This document shows, one piece after another, positions 55,709 through 64,000 of a stretch of 64,000 nucleotides of DNA (its first letter is position 1; every line of letters starts with the position of its first letter). Position numbers and translations under genes: made by a program. The stretch is from contig OY755240.1 in assembly GCA_963576725.1 (NCBI GenBank), positions 59,086,633 to 59,150,632 of the forward strand. The letters run 5' to 3'. Source of the stretch: Azorinus chamasolen. Its lineage: Eukaryota > Mollusca > Bivalvia > Cardiida > Solecurtidae. The notes below the pieces were generated by a model. That model did not search any database. It was given only the letters and a program-made list of their open reading frames with translations, and was not told the DNA's origin.

Positions 55709-56659
55709 GTCTTTCAAACAAAGCGATTTGCCTTCAATTCAATTGAAAAAAAAAGCAATCAAAGTGTCAAACATGTTTGATCCTGGTACCCGTCTAACCT
55801 AACCCAGTCCTCCATGGGTATTCATGTAAGAATGATTGACGTCATGAATATCAATTAGATTCATTGGATACAGTAGCACATGGACACAGGACATTTTGGC
55901 AATGGCAGAAATTGCAGAATCATATATGCGTGTTATATCATAAGCAAACAGAGCAGATCCTGATCAGACGGCTCCTATAGGAACCATCTGTTCTGCGTCT
56001 CCTCTGTTTGCAAAGGCATAGAAAGGCGTCTTTATGGAGTAAACAACCAAATGCGTTGTAAGTTATATGTAATAATATATCGTTAGTATATGCCTTACGA
56101 AGTTAACCTTCAGTGTGGGATGATTTCAGCTATGCGAATACTTGCAATTGTCATAAATTAGCTATGCGAATACTTGCAATTGTCATAAATTAACATTTTG
56201 ATCGTACGATCTTAAATAAGGTGACCTCTAATGAGACTAAGTGAAACTCTGTCTCATCTGCTCCAAACTGTTTTTAAAAATCATTGTGAATTTCGCCATA
56301 TTGCAGTTTCAACACTTCGTACTTAGCCCTAGACCTGTCACTTTTAGCTAGCCCTGTATAAAAGGCCAGTGTGACCTATAGGGGAAGTACTGTGTCATAT
56401 GCTTAATCATATTCTTTCCCGGTGTATGAAATCTATTATCACACTCTTAAAACAGAGTCGATCTGAGAATGTGATTTTTTTGTAATATGAAAAACCGCCA
56501 TCGATCTCAGAATCTGAGAAATTTGCATTTGGTTTGTAATATGCGATTACAAATTTCTCAGATGACAAGAATATGATCTTGGAAATTTTAGCTCCTACAA
56601 AGCTTTCCACGTGACTTTCACCATACATAAAGCAGTCATCTGCCTACATTTTTCTAGTT
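55709..56659. other. Intron 3 after the LINE: A-family palindrome and a 32-bp duplication
   Basis: An A palindrome lies at 55944-56011 (GCAAACAGAGCAGATCCTGA, GGCTCC-TATA-GGAACC, CTCCTCTGTTTGC). A perfect tandem pair of 32 bp (AGCTATGCGAATACTTGCAA...) lies at 56128-56191. No exon is seen. Confidence 0.65.
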
Positions 56660-56948
56660 TTAAACGGCAAAGGTCTAGTTTAAAAAGGTAAAGATCTGGT
56701 CTTGAGAGGTAAAAATCTAGTTGAGAGAGACAAATGTCTAGTTTAGAGGGGTAAAATTTATATCAGTTTATAGAGAGGCGAAGGTCTAGTTTAGAAAAGT
56801 AAAGGTCTAGCTTGGAGAGGTAAAGGTCTAGTTTAGAGACTTAAAGGTCTAGTTTAGAAAAGTAAAGGTCTAGTTTAGAGAGGTTAAGGTCTAGTTTAGA
56901 AAAGTAAAGGTCAAGTTTATAGAGGTAAAGGTCTCGTTTAGAGAAGTT
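56660..56948 (+). repeat. Minisatellite of about 21 bp, just upstream of ARH3 exon 4
   Basis: About thirteen imperfect units of the form AAAGGTCTAGTTTAGAGAGGT. The array ends 22 bp before the exon 4 acceptor, so it occupies the branch-point region or reaches close to it. Confidence 0.9.
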
Positions 56949-56970
56949 TTACTGTACATTTTGTCCACAG

Positions 56971-57188
56971 GACCTTGTTCAGCAGATCACGTTGGTAACT
57001 CATTCGAAAAGCGGTGCTATTCTGGGGTCAATCCTGCAGTGTTATGCCGTAACACTGGCCTTGAAAATGGATAGAGTCGATGTGGATGTCTTTATTAATG
57101 AATTACTCAAAGAAATCGAACCTTTGGAAGAGAAGTTGCTAGCTAACAATACGTCTTCTGGAGATACAGGAACAAAGACCAAAACAAG
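56971..57188 (+). CDS. ARH3-like ADP-ribosylhydrolase, exon 4
   Basis: Acceptor TTTTGTCCACAG|GAC, donor AG|GTTCGA; phase 0 in, phase 2 out. Codes DLVQQITLVTHSKSGAILGS, ILQCYAVTLALKMDRVDVDV, FINELLKEIEPLEEKLLANN. The TH at 181-182 and SGAILGSILQ...LAL match human ARH3 LTHASSLGYNGAILQALAVHLAL. The tail SSGDTGTKTKTR is a variable, low-complexity loop. A left-half A-family MITE begins about 20 bp after the donor. Confidence 0.9.
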
Positions 57189-57654
57189 GTTCGAAAGTTA
57201 TTTGTTCAACCCTTTTCTGTTCTATATTGATTCCTAATTTCACTACCTACATAATATTCATAGAGAACATAGTTAAAATATGGGAGGTGGAACATTGTTT
57301 CCATTTTAGAAAAGAAAGAAACATATTTAGAATGAAAAGTGTTTCTTGTTGCCTATAAAGAGGGGTTAAAACGTCAATATATAGACAAATCTGGAACGAT
57401 ATAAAAGTACATGTATGAATTAGGACCAGGCACGTCCCTGTTTGTACCAAAATTTAAGAGAAAAGTATATTCCAAAGAAATTCTATGAAAAGTAATCAAG
57501 ACATCGTTTTCTATGCTTATGCCAAATACAGTGAATGAATCAGTAATAAGAAAGTTGGCAATCTTCATTTACCATGGTTACAATATAAAGAAGGAATTTG
57601 TTGTCTAGTGTTACATAATTACTTTCTATTGTATCTCCAACGTTGCATAAAATG
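57189..57654. other. Intron 4 start: half of an A-family MITE
   Basis: 57208-57330 (CAACCCTTTTCTGTTCTATA, CTACATAATATTCATAGAGA, GGAGGTGGAACATTG) equals the left half of 47493-47741 without its palindrome. The rest is unassigned. Confidence 0.6.
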
Positions 57655-58215
57655 GTAAAGCACGCAACCCCCATTACAGTGACTGGGGGATGGGGATTGT
57701 ATGTTTTAAACCGATTAAGTCCTATGAGTCACTTTGACATTGCTTTCTAACATGGTATTGTGTATGAGTTGGTTTATATGACATGGTGTGTGGTATTTTT
57801 CTTGTACCAATAAAACTGCATTGTGCAATGTTAAAGCATGCAAACCCCACACCAACGAGAGGGAATTGTATGCTTTAACCTACCAAGTCGTATGAGACGT
57901 TTTATATTGCTATGTATGGCATGTTGTATGAGCTACTTAAAATTGCACTATATTACATGGTGTGTGGTACCTTTTTCATACTCCATTAAAACTGCATGGT
58001 ATAAAGTTAAAGCATGCATTCTTCACTCCAGTGAGTGGGGAGTGTATGCTTTAACCAACTAAGACTTATGAGTCGCTCTATTTTGCTTTGTATGACACTG
58101 TGTATGATCCACTTAAATGTGCTTTATAAAGCATTGTGTATGGTACTTTTTCTCGTACCGTTACAACTGTATTGTACAATAAGTGGATAATGTATGCTTT
58201 AACCAACACTTCCAC
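57655..58215 (+). repeat. Tandem repeat of about 178 bp, three units
   Basis: Units start near 57655, 57832 and 58009. Each carries AAAGCATGCAAACCCC, GTATGCTTTAACC, TATGAGTC and a TGGTGTGTGGTACTTTTT region. The open frames in it are repeat translations. Confidence 0.85.
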
Positions 58216-58907
58216 CAATTCATATTCTACATAACATTCGGCCAAGACACCTTGAATTTCGTTTCGACAAGGTGATGGAAACACATTGTTATCTAACTCA
58301 CATAAGTTTAGGTATCTGCTTTTGGCACCTTGGTTTTCGTTTCGTGAATTTTTTGAAAACTTAAAATGTTTTACTTGGAGGTAATAAACTTCCTGCTCAC
58401 AATGTTACCTTTTTTACTTATTGTGTATTAATCAGTTAACTGTAAGCTTTAGTCTGCTGAGCAAATTAGTTTTACATAACTTTTCACCCATTTCATCTTC
58501 CAAATTCTACCTATAATCAATTAGATGCTATCAGGACGTCAAACAGTTTGGACCCTAGTGACACTCGGCGTCTCATCTGGATCCAAACTGTTGCATAGGT
58601 AATCACTCATCCGCCCACAGAAGGCTAAAGGTCAATAACTAAATATGTGCTGGTTCTGTAATCTGTACTATATCTCTTATATGTAACGTCAAACCCTCAA
58701 ACACTGATAAAACTATTCAGTCTATTATAGCATGCAGTTACACTGTTGACCATGGAAATCCTGAGTCAGAATTTTGTAGTTTGAATCTAGTAGACCCAGA
58801 TCCGATTGTCCCGTAGGAGCCGTCTGATCAGGGTCTGCTCTGTCGCTTATGGAATAATAATGTAAACCTGAATAAATTTTCAAAAATGTGTTAGATTATG
58901 ACAATGT
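58216..58907. other. Intron 4: B and A palindrome remnants
   Basis: A B palindrome with one arm shortened at 58540-58593 (CAAACAGTTTGGACCCTAGT, CTCGGCGTCTCATC, GGATCCAAACTG) and an A remnant at 58788-58853 (AGTAGACCCAGATCCGAT ... GGTCTGCTCTGTCG). No exon is seen. Confidence 0.55.
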
Positions 58908-59341
58908 TTAACCCTTCACTCCACAAATACGCCTTTCTATGCTTTCCAAACAGAGTAGACCGTGATCAGACGGCTCCTATAGGAGCGAGCCGTCTGATCT
59001 GGGTCTGTTCTGCCTGCTTATGATTATACAGTTTCTGTCATAGCCAAAAATGCATGTGTTCATGTGCTATCATAACAAATTAATCTAATTAATATTCATG
59101 ACGTCATTATGTTTTGCATTAACCCTTTCGCTGCCAAATTATGTCGTCTGCTAACTTTGTCGTCTGCTACAAATTTTCATTCTTCTGATTTTCTTCATTT
59201 TTGTTTCAAAAACAACAAACAGTTTGGATTCTTATACTCGGCGTCTCATCTGGATCCAAACTGTTTGCATAGGTAATCACACATACGGTACTGGCAGCGA
59301 AAGGGTTAAATACTACTCATGCGAATGGAGGAAAGGGTTAA
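58908..59341. mobile_element. A-family TTAA MITE split by a nested B-family MITE
   Basis: Outer ends: TTAACCCTTCACTCCACA at 58908 and GGAGGAAAGGGTTAA at 59341. The outer palindrome is at 58945-59018 (CAAACAGAGTAGACCGTGAT, GGCTCC-TATA-GGAGC). The B element occupies 59119-59309 with its own TTAA at each side. Confidence 0.88.
59119..59309. mobile_element. B-family TTAA MITE nested in an A-family MITE
   Basis: TTAACCCTTTCGCTGCCAAA ... TACTGGCAGCGAAAGGGTTAA: matching inverted ends of CCCTTTCGCTGCCA. The palindrome at 59216-59268 has a shortened left arm (CAAACAGTTTGGATTCTTAT, CTCGGCGTCTCATC, GGATCCAAACTGTTTGC). Confidence 0.92.
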
Positions 59342-59504
59342 ATCCTAATGAGATATAAGCTGTCTTCGTCTCCGTCTTGATTAAGACTTTTATAAATGTT
59401 TACATAAATGGATACATTTTGTAATGATTGATATGCAACTCAAGGGAAATAACCTCTTTGTAGTACTGTTTAACCGTGTCAGAGTGGAAAACGAGTCGCT
59501 AATA

Positions 59505-59804
59505 TCCTCCGTAAACAGTGTAAACCCATATGACAGGTTTCCTAGAGGAGCCCACTCCTCGGGTCTGCACTGTTTGCCATGTTTATGTTTCAGATTCAGA
59601 CTCTCCATTAGTTTATTCTTATTCAACTTAACCCTTCCCTTGCTGAATTTTAAAATACATTTCTCCTTCTTTACTCATGCCCTGTTGTATAAATACATAT
59701 ATCTTCACTGTGTACAAGTATTTCGCTGTGCAATCACTGCTGAGGAGTGCACTGGTTGCACAATCAATTTGTAAATAGTGCAGACCCTGATGAGACAGCT
59801 CCTA
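59505..59804. mobile_element. A-like palindrome and a C-family MITE truncated by the next element
   Basis: 59512-59578 is an A-like palindrome (GTAAACAGTGTAAACCCATA ... GGTCTGCACTGTTTGCC). The C copy starts at 59628 (TTAACCCTTCCCTTGCTGAA) and stops after the first palindrome arm at GACAGCTCCTA (59804), where the TA-flanked element begins. Confidence 0.8.
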
Positions 59805-60180
59805 CAGTGGAGAAACTGTTATTCTTTCCCACTTAGTGCGTTTCAAACGCGTTTTAAACCCGTTTAAAACCCGTTTAGCATATTCACTTACAAACGCGTT
59901 TGTAAACGCGTTTAAACTCACTTATAAGTTAATCGTCAATATATGGTTCCACAGGGCATATTGGGTGTTTAAACAACGTTAATAATGGTAATTTCTCATT
60001 TTGTACTTTAAAACTTCCTTATATATACCTAAAGTTGTGCGGATTGTGTTTTGTAAAGAGTTATATCTCAGTAGATCGTTAAATTAGACGATTTGTATTT
60101 CGTTTAAAGAAACAGTGATACTTTTTGTTCCAACCGAAAAGATCGCACGTTATGTACTTCTGCTTCGTTTTGAGTGGTAA

Positions 60181-60303
60181 ATGGTTATTTGTGCTGTCTA
60201 TGGGTGTAGCCCTCCTACGGGTGTAGCTCCAAATCCGACAGAGTTTAAATAGGATTATTTAAATTACCAAAGGACGAGCAGTTCAAGAAAACGTCCACGA
60301 TGT
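60181..60303 (+). pseudogene. THAP-type zinc-finger remnant
   Basis: MVICAVYGCSPPTG from 60181, then, after a frameshift and a stop, GLFKLPKDEQFKKTSTM. A THAP domain begins CxVxxC or CAVYGC-like and continues FxxFPKDxxxxxxW (family knowledge). It is short and broken; it supports, but does not prove, that the surrounding transposon once coded a THAP transposase. Confidence 0.5.
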
Positions 60304-61833
60304 GAACGTCAAGGGAATGGGATTGTTTGTTCGATTTTATTCTTCCACATTTTTTTTTATATTGGATCAGCTTACGTTGTGTATCGATGGCTGTTTTCAG
60401 TGAACTTTATATTACAGAAAATAGTGCAGCCAAAATGCTACATTCTTTTATAAATGTGACTTTAGAGGTTAGCACTGTAGGTTAATGGGCCTTTTCGTCA
60501 TGGGAAATTATTCTATTCAAACTTTTTGTTAAAAGCGTAAACCTTAATCACGCAGAAACTGTCTGATCAGGATCTGCTCTGATTGCTTAGTCCGTAGACT
60601 TATTTCTTAAGATTCGATCATGGTTGTCTAGCGTCTCTGTACTCCCTGTAAATGAATATGAACTAGGTCATGAACTCTTTTAATAAATATTTTTAAGAGA
60701 AAAAAAGATTAATAAACACCAGTTAGCATCTGTTGACAGCAGACACCAAATTTGCTTTAAAATCAATTTCCCAATCCTTCTCGTATTATATAAACGGCTT
60801 CACGCGCGTTTGCAAATAGAGTAGATCCAGATCGGAAGTTCCTGTAGGAGCTATCTGATCAGGTTCTGCTATGTTGCTTATGATATTTTGTTGATCTAAT
60901 CCTATAGTTTCTGTCAGAGCCAAAGATCCCTTTGAAATATTAGCATTTTGAAAAAAAAGGCGTTAGATCTCCATGAATATTTGTGTAAGAAATAATGATT
61001 TCATGGAGATCGAGTTTTGTAATAATAGTGACACCGTTCCAATAATACATGAGTACAGGAAAGTTTGGCTTTGACAGTAATTGTACGTATATTATTTCAT
61101 AAGCAAACCGACAAGACCCTGCTCAGTGATCAGGGAGCTACAACAGAAGCTGTCTGATCTGGATCTACTCTGTTTGTAAATTTGTTTCATTACGTTTGAT
61201 CTGGGTCTACTGTGTTTGCATTGACATAAACAGGCACGTACGTGGAGTGAAGGGTTTATAGTCGTGAAGTGATTTACTCACACATAATTAATTTTTCATC
61301 AGGGAAATAGTTTATCATAAATATGATCCTTTTTGCCATTTTGGAACATGGACAATATTGACCATAAATCAAAAGGAAAAAAGTAATTCTGGATTACTGA
61401 ATTGTTAATTGGGTGCGTTTTATAGTTTTATTCCAGCTATAGTTTCAGCCAAAGCAAAAAGCTGCTTTCATTTTCACCATAAAAAAATCAGCTAATAAAT
61501 ATTCATGATAAACAAACACCAAGCGTACATTACTGGGGTAAGCCACCACCTACAGAGTCACCAATCAAGCAAGACAGGAAGTTGTGACAATGTCCAATGC
61601 AGATTAAAGACACCACACTGTGAATGTTGTTTTAACAACTTCGCAATGTATTAATTGCGCCCAGGGAGTCAGATAATTGAATCAGTGCCAAAACAAAGAC
61701 GAGTATTTTCAATTTTGAAAGCAGAATTATTTAAGTATATCTTTTTAGTTATGGAAACCAAAATTGAAAACTGTTTTGTAAATATCTGAAACCAGACCAG
61801 TCCACAAATAATATATATGGGGATGTATATGTC

Positions 61834-61912
61834 CCAAACTGTTTGGTTTTTGATAGATATGAAGTATACCACAGAGTTGTATACTTCATATGTATCAAAA
61901 ACACAAACAGTT
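61834..61912. repeat. Near-perfect palindrome of about 79 bp
   Basis: CCAAACTGTTTGGTTTTTGA, TAGATATGAAGTATAC, loop CACAGAGTT, GTATACTTCATATGTATC and AAAAACACAAACAGTTTG. It does not match families A-I by its stem. Confidence 0.8.
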
Positions 61913-62692
61913 TGTTTAAACGGGACAAATTTGTGAAGTTAATGATAGATCAATCAGTAGACATTGTAAAATTTAAAGTGTGAATTTGGCCACCAATTAT
62001 GATAATGGCACACATTTTGAAAAGTTTAGGGTGAGTCAATCTAACAAAAAGTAAAGCCTATGACTACTAATATTGAGATGTCAGTCGTTTTCATTCAAGA
62101 CAAAATTAAACTGAAAGTAGTTTTGACCATATAAGTACAAATGTAAATCGTTGGTTAACTTACTAATTCCAGATTATAGGCTGATGCAACCGATTTCAGG
62201 ATGAATTTCTGGATAAGCTGATCTCGACCGGTGTTTGTTTGAAAAATGACACACGTATTAGAACGAGCTTGTTCGGGCGAATTAATAAAAGTTGGATAGG
62301 GTAGTGTTTGGAATAAGTTGTTGGGGCGGAGCTTCAAATCGTCAGCTATTGTTTGATTGGGTGTTAATTGGAGAGATTATTGACACGTCAGGGACAGCAT
62401 TAGATTTGTCTAATCCTAGACATGTTATATCAATTTCGGCTTTTATTTTGAGCAATATATGAAATACCCTTTTCCCCCCATACCTTTCGTTTTTTTACTT
62501 TTTCGTATAATTGATCGGTCTCGATAATAACAGAGGTAGCCGAATGAAACGCACTTATATACGCAAAAACCGCTTACAAACGCGTTTGTATGCACAAACG
62601 GGTATATCGTTTATCGTTTAGTTTGCGCATCGTTTGCGTATCGTTTGCGCACGCGTAAGCATAAACGGGAAAGAATAACAGTTTCTCCACTG

Positions 62693-62918
62693 TATGATAA
62701 AATGGATTTTTTACTGAATAAAGAATCTATCTCCCCCCCCCCTCCCCCCCCCCCCCCCCACACACATTATTATCAATCGGATGTACTGAACAACAAAGAA
62801 AACTGAGTGTTTTGATCTTGATGAGGCGCTGAAATCTAAATTGTTTGTAAGGGCCATAACATGTGTCCTTAGTACTGAACGGGTAAAATATTATTATTAT
62901 TTTCACGTGGATTTACAG
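62693..62918. other. Intron 4 end: C tract
   Basis: A C-rich tract at 62732-62760, then a TTATTATTAT stretch close to the exon 5 acceptor (62890-62902). Confidence 0.7.
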
Positions 62919-63031
62919 ACCCGAGAGCCAAAATGTTTGTACGGAGACATATGCACTCAAGCTGGAAACAATACGAGAATTTGCCAAACGCGAGAAACAA
63001 CCACCAAATGATGAAATTGACAAGGTTCTAG
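62919..63031 (+). CDS. ARH3-like ADP-ribosylhydrolase, exon 5
   Basis: Acceptor CACGTGGATTTACAG|A, donor G|GTTAGT; phase 2 in, phase 1 out. Codes PESQNVCTETYALKLETIRE, then FAKREKQPPNDEIDKVLG. It matches the helix of human ARH3 around PYSSRLKKIGELL...VTREEVVSELGN. The C-terminal metal ligands (human D314, D316, T317) must lie in exons beyond 64000, so completeness cannot be judged here. Confidence 0.88.
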
Positions 63032-63054
63032 GTTAGTTGTTCAAACTGTTTTAT

Positions 63055-63282
63055 TTAGCCCTGTCCATGTTCTATATTTACTGCAAATTTCAATACCTGA
63101 ATATTCATGGACAAAAGGGTTATAATGAAATATGGAAGGTGGCGCATTGTAGCCATGTACAATGCTAAAGAAACGGATCTTTCAAATTCCATTAGCAAAC
63201 ATAGCTGACCCTGATCAGTCTGATCTAGGTCTGCTCTGTTTGCATATGCGTGAAAATGCGTTTACATATGAGGAAAATGGTA
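63055..63282. mobile_element. A-family MITE with shrunken palindrome
   Basis: Left part TAGCCCTGTCCATGTTCTAT, ATACCTGAATATTCATGG, then GCAAACATAGCTGACCCTGA-TCAG-TCTGATCTAGGTCTG and CTCTGTTTGC: the apex and inner stem are deleted. The right end GAGGAAAATGGTAAA is degraded. It begins about 24 bp after the exon 5 donor. Confidence 0.75.
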
Positions 63283-63421
63283 AATGTTTAATAGGCGGAG
63301 CCATGTGTACAGGCGATTTGCAAATAGTGTTGACCCAAATCAAAGGGTGCATGGGGAGGCCTTTGACCAGGGTCTGAACTGTTTGTCATGCAAACATTTT
63401 TCGTTAGTGATATAGTTTTGT

Positions 63422-63652
63422 TTAACCCATTTGTTCCCGCGATCCCATATATGGGACGTAGGCAAACAGTGTAGACTCAGATCAGACGCCGCATAATGTG
63501 GCGTCTGATCAGTGTCTACACTGTTTGCTGATAGGAATAGCAATATAAACAAAACGAAATTGAAAATTTAGGCCATGCACCCCTTAGATAAAAAAAAATG
63601 GAGTAATCCATTATATAGGCATGGAAGAATCCACTGGGAGCAAATGGGTTAA
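63422..63652. mobile_element. G-family TTAA MITE
   Basis: TTAACCCATTTGTTCCC ... GGGAGCAAATGGGTTAA, 17-bp inverted ends including TTAA. The palindrome 63462-63528 is perfect or nearly so: GCAAACAGTGTAGACTCAGA, TCAGACGCCGCATAATGTGG and CGTCTGATC..GTCTACACTG TTTGC. The outer stem resembles family A, the inner one family B. Confidence 0.9.
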
Positions 63653-63825
63653 TTAATGTTCTGAAAGTGGGGAGTATGTTTTAATTACTGCGGATGGAAT
63701 ACACAAACAATACAAAATATAATTTATAATTTATTTATATGTGTGGCGAAAATATGGCTGCGGCTTTCACTTATTGAATATTATAATATTAGAGGCCGCC
63801 GACAGACTCGGTAATGGCAGGCCCC
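63653..63825. other. Nothing recognised
   Basis: AT-rich sequence without element ends or coding signal. Confidence 0.4.
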
Positions 63826-63829
63826 AAAC

Positions 63830-64000
63830 CCCCGCTGAGGTACAATTAACTTACAATTCAATCAACTTCCAACTGAGGTCAATCAAGGCACACAATCAAG
63901 TCACAATTCAATAAACCCCCAACTGAAGTACAATCAAGTAACACACAATCATTTCACAATTCAATAAACCTCCAACTGAGGTACATTCAAGTCACAATCA
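63830..64000 (+). repeat. Tandem repeat of about 58 bp, running off the window
   Basis: Three units with CAACTGAGGTACAATCAAGT, CACACAATCAAGTCAC and AATTCAATAAAC. The array continues beyond the right edge. Confidence 0.85.

Larger units (their letters stand above)
59805..62692. mobile_element. 2.9-kb TA-flanked inverted-repeat transposon with AAACGCGTTT subterminal repeats
   Basis: Perfect 26-bp terminal inverted repeats: CAGTGGAGAAACTGTTATTC-TTTCCC at 59805-59830 and its inverse at 62667-62692, with TA on each side. Subterminal regions hold repeated AAACGCGTTT / AAACCCGTTTA motifs (59843-59928 left; 62568-62660 right). A THAP-like remnant lies at 60181-60303. Inside are A-family palindrome remnants at 60812-60876 and 61104-61170 and a palindrome at 61834-61912. 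No transposase core is readable, so it is non-autonomous or decayed. The superfamily is not assigned: TA fits Tc1/mariner-like, while THAP fits P or Kolobok. Confidence 0.8.

Noticed and set aside
57838..58062. 74-residue open frame
   Set aside because: It lies within the 178-bp tandem repeat and is not kept between units.

Overview
The window looks like a stretch of eukaryotic (animal) nuclear DNA, most likely from a bivalve mollusc. It is AT-rich, has long introns with GT-AG borders, and is packed with transposable-element debris of kinds I associate with bivalves: tandem-core elements with a hairpin head followed by GTCC/GTCT runs, TTAA- and TA-flanked MITEs with long internal palindromes, Penelope-like elements, and a CR1/Jockey-type LINE carrying a 2A peptide. 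The taxon is inferred from this repertoire; no marker names the species.

Two host genes can be supported. On the + strand, five exons (40537-40681, 48238-48388, 49831-50047, 56971-57188, 62919-63031) join in phase into the N-terminal ~281 residues of an ARH3-like ADP-ribosylhydrolase; the gene continues past the right edge. On the - strand, 17916-18230 is an intact dynein light chain LC8-like ORF. Its usual initiator methionine is Ile, and translation would instead start upstream with a signal-peptide-like leader.

Region by region: 0.5-1 kb, LINE tail; 2.1-4.3 kb, a C-type MITE, a tandem-core (Helentron/pearl-like) element and F-type MITE repeats; 5.0-6.5 kb, a retroelement ORF1-like zinc-finger remnant with a near-identical 310-bp direct duplication; 6.7-7.2 kb, a TTAA element; 10.8-12.3 kb, a hAT-type element hosting two other insertions; 13.5-15.4 kb, a long foldback element with a tRNA-like insertion in one arm; 15.8-17.1 kb, a mosaic tandem-core element; 17.9-18.2 kb, LC8; 19.5-20.9 kb, MITEs; 23.1-28.2 kb, a multicopy TE-type protein pseudogene split by three different insertions; 28.7-30.6 kb, a Penelope-like RT; 32.1-32.7 kb, a foldback element; 36.7-37.5 kb, a GIY-YIG endonuclease end of a Penelope-like element; 37.7 kb, a tRNA-derived SINE; 40.5-64 kb, the ARH3 gene, whose introns are almost entirely MITEs, tandem-core elements, a 4.4-kb LINE and a 2.9-kb TA-flanked element with a THAP-like remnant.

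The most striking structure is a set of several unrelated-looking short elements (families A, B, C, E, G with TTAACCC ends; F/H with TA-CAGTA ends), each carrying a long palindrome. At least four of them share the same apex (GCTCC, four variable bases, GGAGC) although stems and termini differ. Nested copies and one insertion inside a readable coding sequence show the TTAA target duplication directly. All coordinates and comparisons were made by eye.
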